The position numbers were made by a program, and so were the translations under genes. A stretch of DNA of 64,000 nt, from NCBI RefSeq assembly GCF_000718515.1, contig NZ_JNZS01000002.1, positions 186,001 to 250,000 on the forward strand, given 5' to 3'. Numbering within the stretch: position 1 is the first letter of the stretch; the number at the start of each line of letters is the position of its first letter. The notes below the pieces were generated by a model, which saw only the letters and a list, made by a program, of their open reading frames with translations, was not told where the DNA came from and did not search any database. The DNA comes from Micromonospora parva (GTDB lineage: Bacteria > Actinomycetota > Actinomycetes > Mycobacteriales > Micromonosporaceae). Positions 61,945 through 64,000 of the stretch are shown here, one piece after another.

Positions 61945-63981
61945 ATGATCGAACGCTTGCTCGTGGCCAACCGGGGCGAGATCGCCCGTCGGATCTTCGC
62001 CACCTGCCGTGCGATGGGCGTGCAGACCGTCGCCGTGCACTCGGACGCGGACGCCGACGCGCCGTTCGTCGCCGAAGCCGACCAGGCGGTCCGGCTGCCC
62101 GGGAACACGCCGGCCGAGACGTACCTGCGGGTGGATCTGATCCTGGACGCGGCCCGGCGCACCGGCGCGGACGCCGTCCATCCCGGTTACGGGTTTCTCG
62201 CCGAGAACGCCGAGTTCGCGGCGGCGGTGACCGACGCCGGCCTGACCTGGGTCGGGCCGCCGGCCAAGGTGATCGCCGCGATGGGCGACAAGCTGGCGGC
62301 GAAGGCGCTGCTCGCCGAGGCGGGCGTGCCGATGCTGCCCAGTTGGACCGACCCGGACGAGATCACGGACTTCCCGGTGCTGGTGAAGGCGTCGGCCGGC
62401 GGTGGCGGCCGGGGGATGCGGATCGTCCGGACCGCCGACGAGCTGGCCGAGGCGGTCGCCTCCGCGCGCCGCGAGGCGGCTGCCGCGTTCGGCGACGGCA
62501 CTGTCTTCATCGAGCGGTACGTCGAGCGCGGCCGGCACGTCGAGGTGCAGATCTTCGGCGACACCCACGGTCGGGTGGTGGCGCTCGGCGACCGGGAATG
62601 CTCGATCCAGCGGCGGCACCAGAAGATCGTCGAGGAGGCACCGGCGGTCGTACCGGAGCGGGTGCGGACGGCGTTGCACGAGGCGGCGGTGGCGGCCGGG
62701 CGGGCGGTGGACTACCTGGGCGCGGGCACTGTGGAGTTCCTGCTCGCCCCGGGTGGCGAGTTCTTCTTCCTGGAGATGAACACCCGGCTCCAGGTGGAGC
62801 ACCCGGTCACCGAGCTGTGCACCGGCCTGGACCTGGTGGGGTTGCAACTGCTCGTCGCCGAGGGTGAGCCGCTGCCGGCGGACCTTCCGGGGAGCACCGG
62901 GCACGCGATCGAGGTGCGCCTCTGCGCCGAGGACGCGGCGGCGGGGTGGCGGCCGGACACCGGGACGCTGCACCGGTTCAGCGTCGGCGCGGTGGTGACC
63001 GAGTTCGGTGGGCTGGCCGGGCCGGGGCTGCGGCTCGACTCGGGTGTGGTGGCCGGCTCGGTGGTCGGGGTGCACTACGACTCGATGCTCGCGAAGCTGA
63101 TCGCCTGGGGTCGTACCCGGGCGGAGGCGACCCGGCTGCTGGCCGGCGCGCTGGCCCGGGCCGAGCTGCACGGGGTGACCACGAACCGGGACCTGCTGGT
63201 CCGGGTGCTGCGCAGCCCCGCGTTCGCCGCCGTGGAGATCGACACGGGTTTCCTGGACCGGCACCCTGAGGTCTTCGACCCGCTGCTCCCCACTGACCAG
63301 GTGCCGCTCACCGCCCTCGCCGCCGCGCTGGCGGGCGCGGCGCACCGTCGGGCGACCGCGCCGGTGCTGTCCGGGCTCCCCTCCGGGTGGCGCAACGTGC
63401 CCGCCGTCCCGCAGGTCACCCGCCTCGTCCAGTCGGACGGCCACGAGATCGAGGTCCGCTACCGCCTGGACCGGACCGGCCGGCTCACGGACTGGGGCAG
63501 CACAGCCCCGGGCTCCGACGCCGCTGGGTCGGCGGACCCGCCGGCGGTGGCGCTGGTTCAGGCCGCAGCGGACCGGGTGGTGCTCGACGTCGACGGGGTT
63601 CGGCGCGGGTACCGCGTACACCGGGTGGGGTCGGCTGTCTTCGTGGACGGCCCGGACGGGGCGGCGAGCCTGACCGAGCTGCCGCGCCTTCCCCTGCCCA
63701 CGACGGAAGTGGGTGCGGGGTCGCTGCTCGCGCCGCTGCCCGGCGCCGTGACCCGGGTGCACGTCCAGGTCGGCCAGCGGGTCACGGCCGGCGATCCGCT
63801 GCTCACGTTGGAAGCGATGAAGCTGGAACATCCCGTGCTCGCCCCGATCGACGGTGTGGTCGCCGAGTTGCCGGTGCCGACCGGTGGTCAGGTGCAGGCG
63901 GGCGCAGTGCTGGCCGTCATCGACAGCTCCCCCGCATCCGCCGATCTGGAGCCGTCGAATCCCGAGGAGGACCCCCGATGA
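61945..63981 (+). CDS. acyl-CoA carboxylase biotin carboxylase/carrier subunit (AtuF/MccA type)
   Basis: 678-aa alpha subunit. The biotin carboxylase domain has LLVANRGEIARRIFATC, the glycine-rich ATP loop VKASAGGGGRGMRIV and the catalytic FLEMNTRLQVEHPVTE. A connecting domain is followed by a C-terminal biotinyl domain with the biotinylated Lys in LTLEAMKLEHPVLAP (about residue 627). It supplies carboxybiotin to the preceding beta subunit. It starts 11 bp after it, and its stop overlaps the next start (ATGA). Confidence 0.95.
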   Translation: MIERLLVANRGEIARRIFATCRAMGVQTVAVHSDADADAPFVAEADQAVRLPGNTPAETYLRVDLILDAARRTGADAVHPGYGFLAENAEFAAAVTDAGLTWVGPPAKVIAAMGDKLAAKALLAEAGVPMLPSWTDPDEITDFPVLVKASAGGGGRGMRIVRTADELAEAVASARREAAAAFGDGTVFIERYVERGRHVEVQIFGDTHGRVVALGDRECSIQRRHQKIVEEAPAVVPERVRTALHEAAVAAGRAVDYLGAGTVEFLLAPGGEFFFLEMNTRLQVEHPVTELCTGLDLVGLQLLVAEGEPLPADLPGSTGHAIEVRLCAEDAAAGWRPDTGTLHRFSVGAVVTEFGGLAGPGLRLDSGVVAGSVVGVHYDSMLAKLIAWGRTRAEATRLLAGALARAELHGVTTNRDLLVRVLRSPAFAAVEIDTGFLDRHPEVFDPLLPTDQVPLTALAAALAGAAHRRATAPVLSGLPSGWRNVPAVPQVTRLVQSDGHEIEVRYRLDRTGRLTDWGSTAPGSDAAGSADPPAVALVQAAADRVVLDVDGVRRGYRVHRVGSAVFVDGPDGAASLTELPRLPLPTTEVGAGSLLAPLPGAVTRVHVQVGQRVTAGDPLLTLEAMKLEHPVLAPIDGVVAELPVPTGGQVQAGAVLAVIDSSPASADLEPSNPEEDPR

Positions 63982-64000
63982 CCTTCGACCTCACCCCCGA
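63978..64000 (+). CDS. start of next operon gene (truncated by window edge)
   Basis: ATG 63978 overlaps the preceding stop (ATGA) and reads MTFDLTP before the window ends. This N-terminus is typical of acyl-CoA dehydrogenases, which often end such operons, but seven codons are not enough to be sure. Confidence 0.5.

Noticed and set aside
61912..63831. 639-codon open frame opposite the biotin carboxylase subunit
   Set aside because: Shadow of a strongly conserved enzyme gene; no motif and no ribosome-binding site.
1..64000. tRNA, rRNA or riboswitch genes
   Set aside because: No cloverleaf with a GTTCRANYC-type T-arm, no rRNA-like tract and no recognisable cobalamin, TPP or ydaO-type core was seen by eye; a covariance-model scan would be the proper test.

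Overview
This 64-kb window is chromosomal DNA from a high-GC actinomycete, most likely a Micromonosporaceae member (Micromonospora or Salinispora type). The evidence is the very GC-rich third codon positions, frequent GTG starts, 4-bp ATGA/GTGA gene overlaps, terminator hairpins without a T-tract, and the actinobacterial gene orders tilS-hpt-ftsH-folE, folP-folB-folK-DUF3180, DUF2520-panC-panD and crp/nth-tlpA-nudix-marP. No rRNA, tRNA or CRISPR array was seen.

Layout. 1-2.7 kb: a partial lipoprotein and the pantothenate operon (DUF2520 protein, panC, panD), all leftward. 2.8-4.4 kb: a TetR repressor divergent from a short-chain dehydrogenase, with three matching 17-bp palindromes between them. 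4.5-7.0 kb: a MidA/NDUFAF7-type methyltransferase overlapping an orphan NuoD paralogue; the methyltransferase gene carries two in-frame palindromic repeat insertions in opposite orientation. 7.0-12.4 kb: a repeat-rich membrane protein and an osmoprotectant ABC transporter whose binding lipoprotein is circularly permuted. 12.4-17.0 kb: small membrane proteins, an ABC-permease-like protein, DUF3180, folK, folB and folP.

17.3-30.0 kb: an unusual block between folP and folE, which are adjacent in many actinobacteria. It encodes a type IV secretion-like set: a VirB2-like peptide, a PrgI/TcpE-like protein, a 25-aa ORF, a VirB4-like ATPase, a TrbL/VirB6-like membrane protein, VirB8-like single-pass proteins and a fused transglycosylase/M23 hydrolase. 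After it come a protein with three FtsK/EccC-like domains that all lack the P-loop lysine, and a coiled-coil membrane partner. No relaxase, integrase or active coupling ATPase is visible.

30.0-39.9 kb: housekeeping genes folE, ftsH, hpt, a GlxA-type regulator, tilS, a zinc metalloprotease, dacB and ppa; the ftsH upstream region has a pair of 42-bp repeats. 39.9-46.9 kb: a type VII secretion core (EccD, EccC, mycosin) without EccB, EccE or Esx substrates. 46.9-48.4 kb: two PAP2 phosphatases. 48.4-53.8 kb: one leftward operon cbiZ-capA-nth-tlpA-nudix-marP, divergent from crp. 54.7-56.0 kb: a metallophosphoesterase and an intergenic heptanucleotide tandem array flanked by halves of a palindromic repeat. 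56.0-64.0 kb: a TetR-led catabolic operon (TIGR03084 protein, AtuA-like, acyl-CoA dehydrogenase, both subunits of a biotin-dependent acyl-CoA carboxylase, start of a further gene) of the acyclic-terpene or branched-chain acyl-CoA type.

Functions are assigned by recognising family motifs in the translations; no database search was run.
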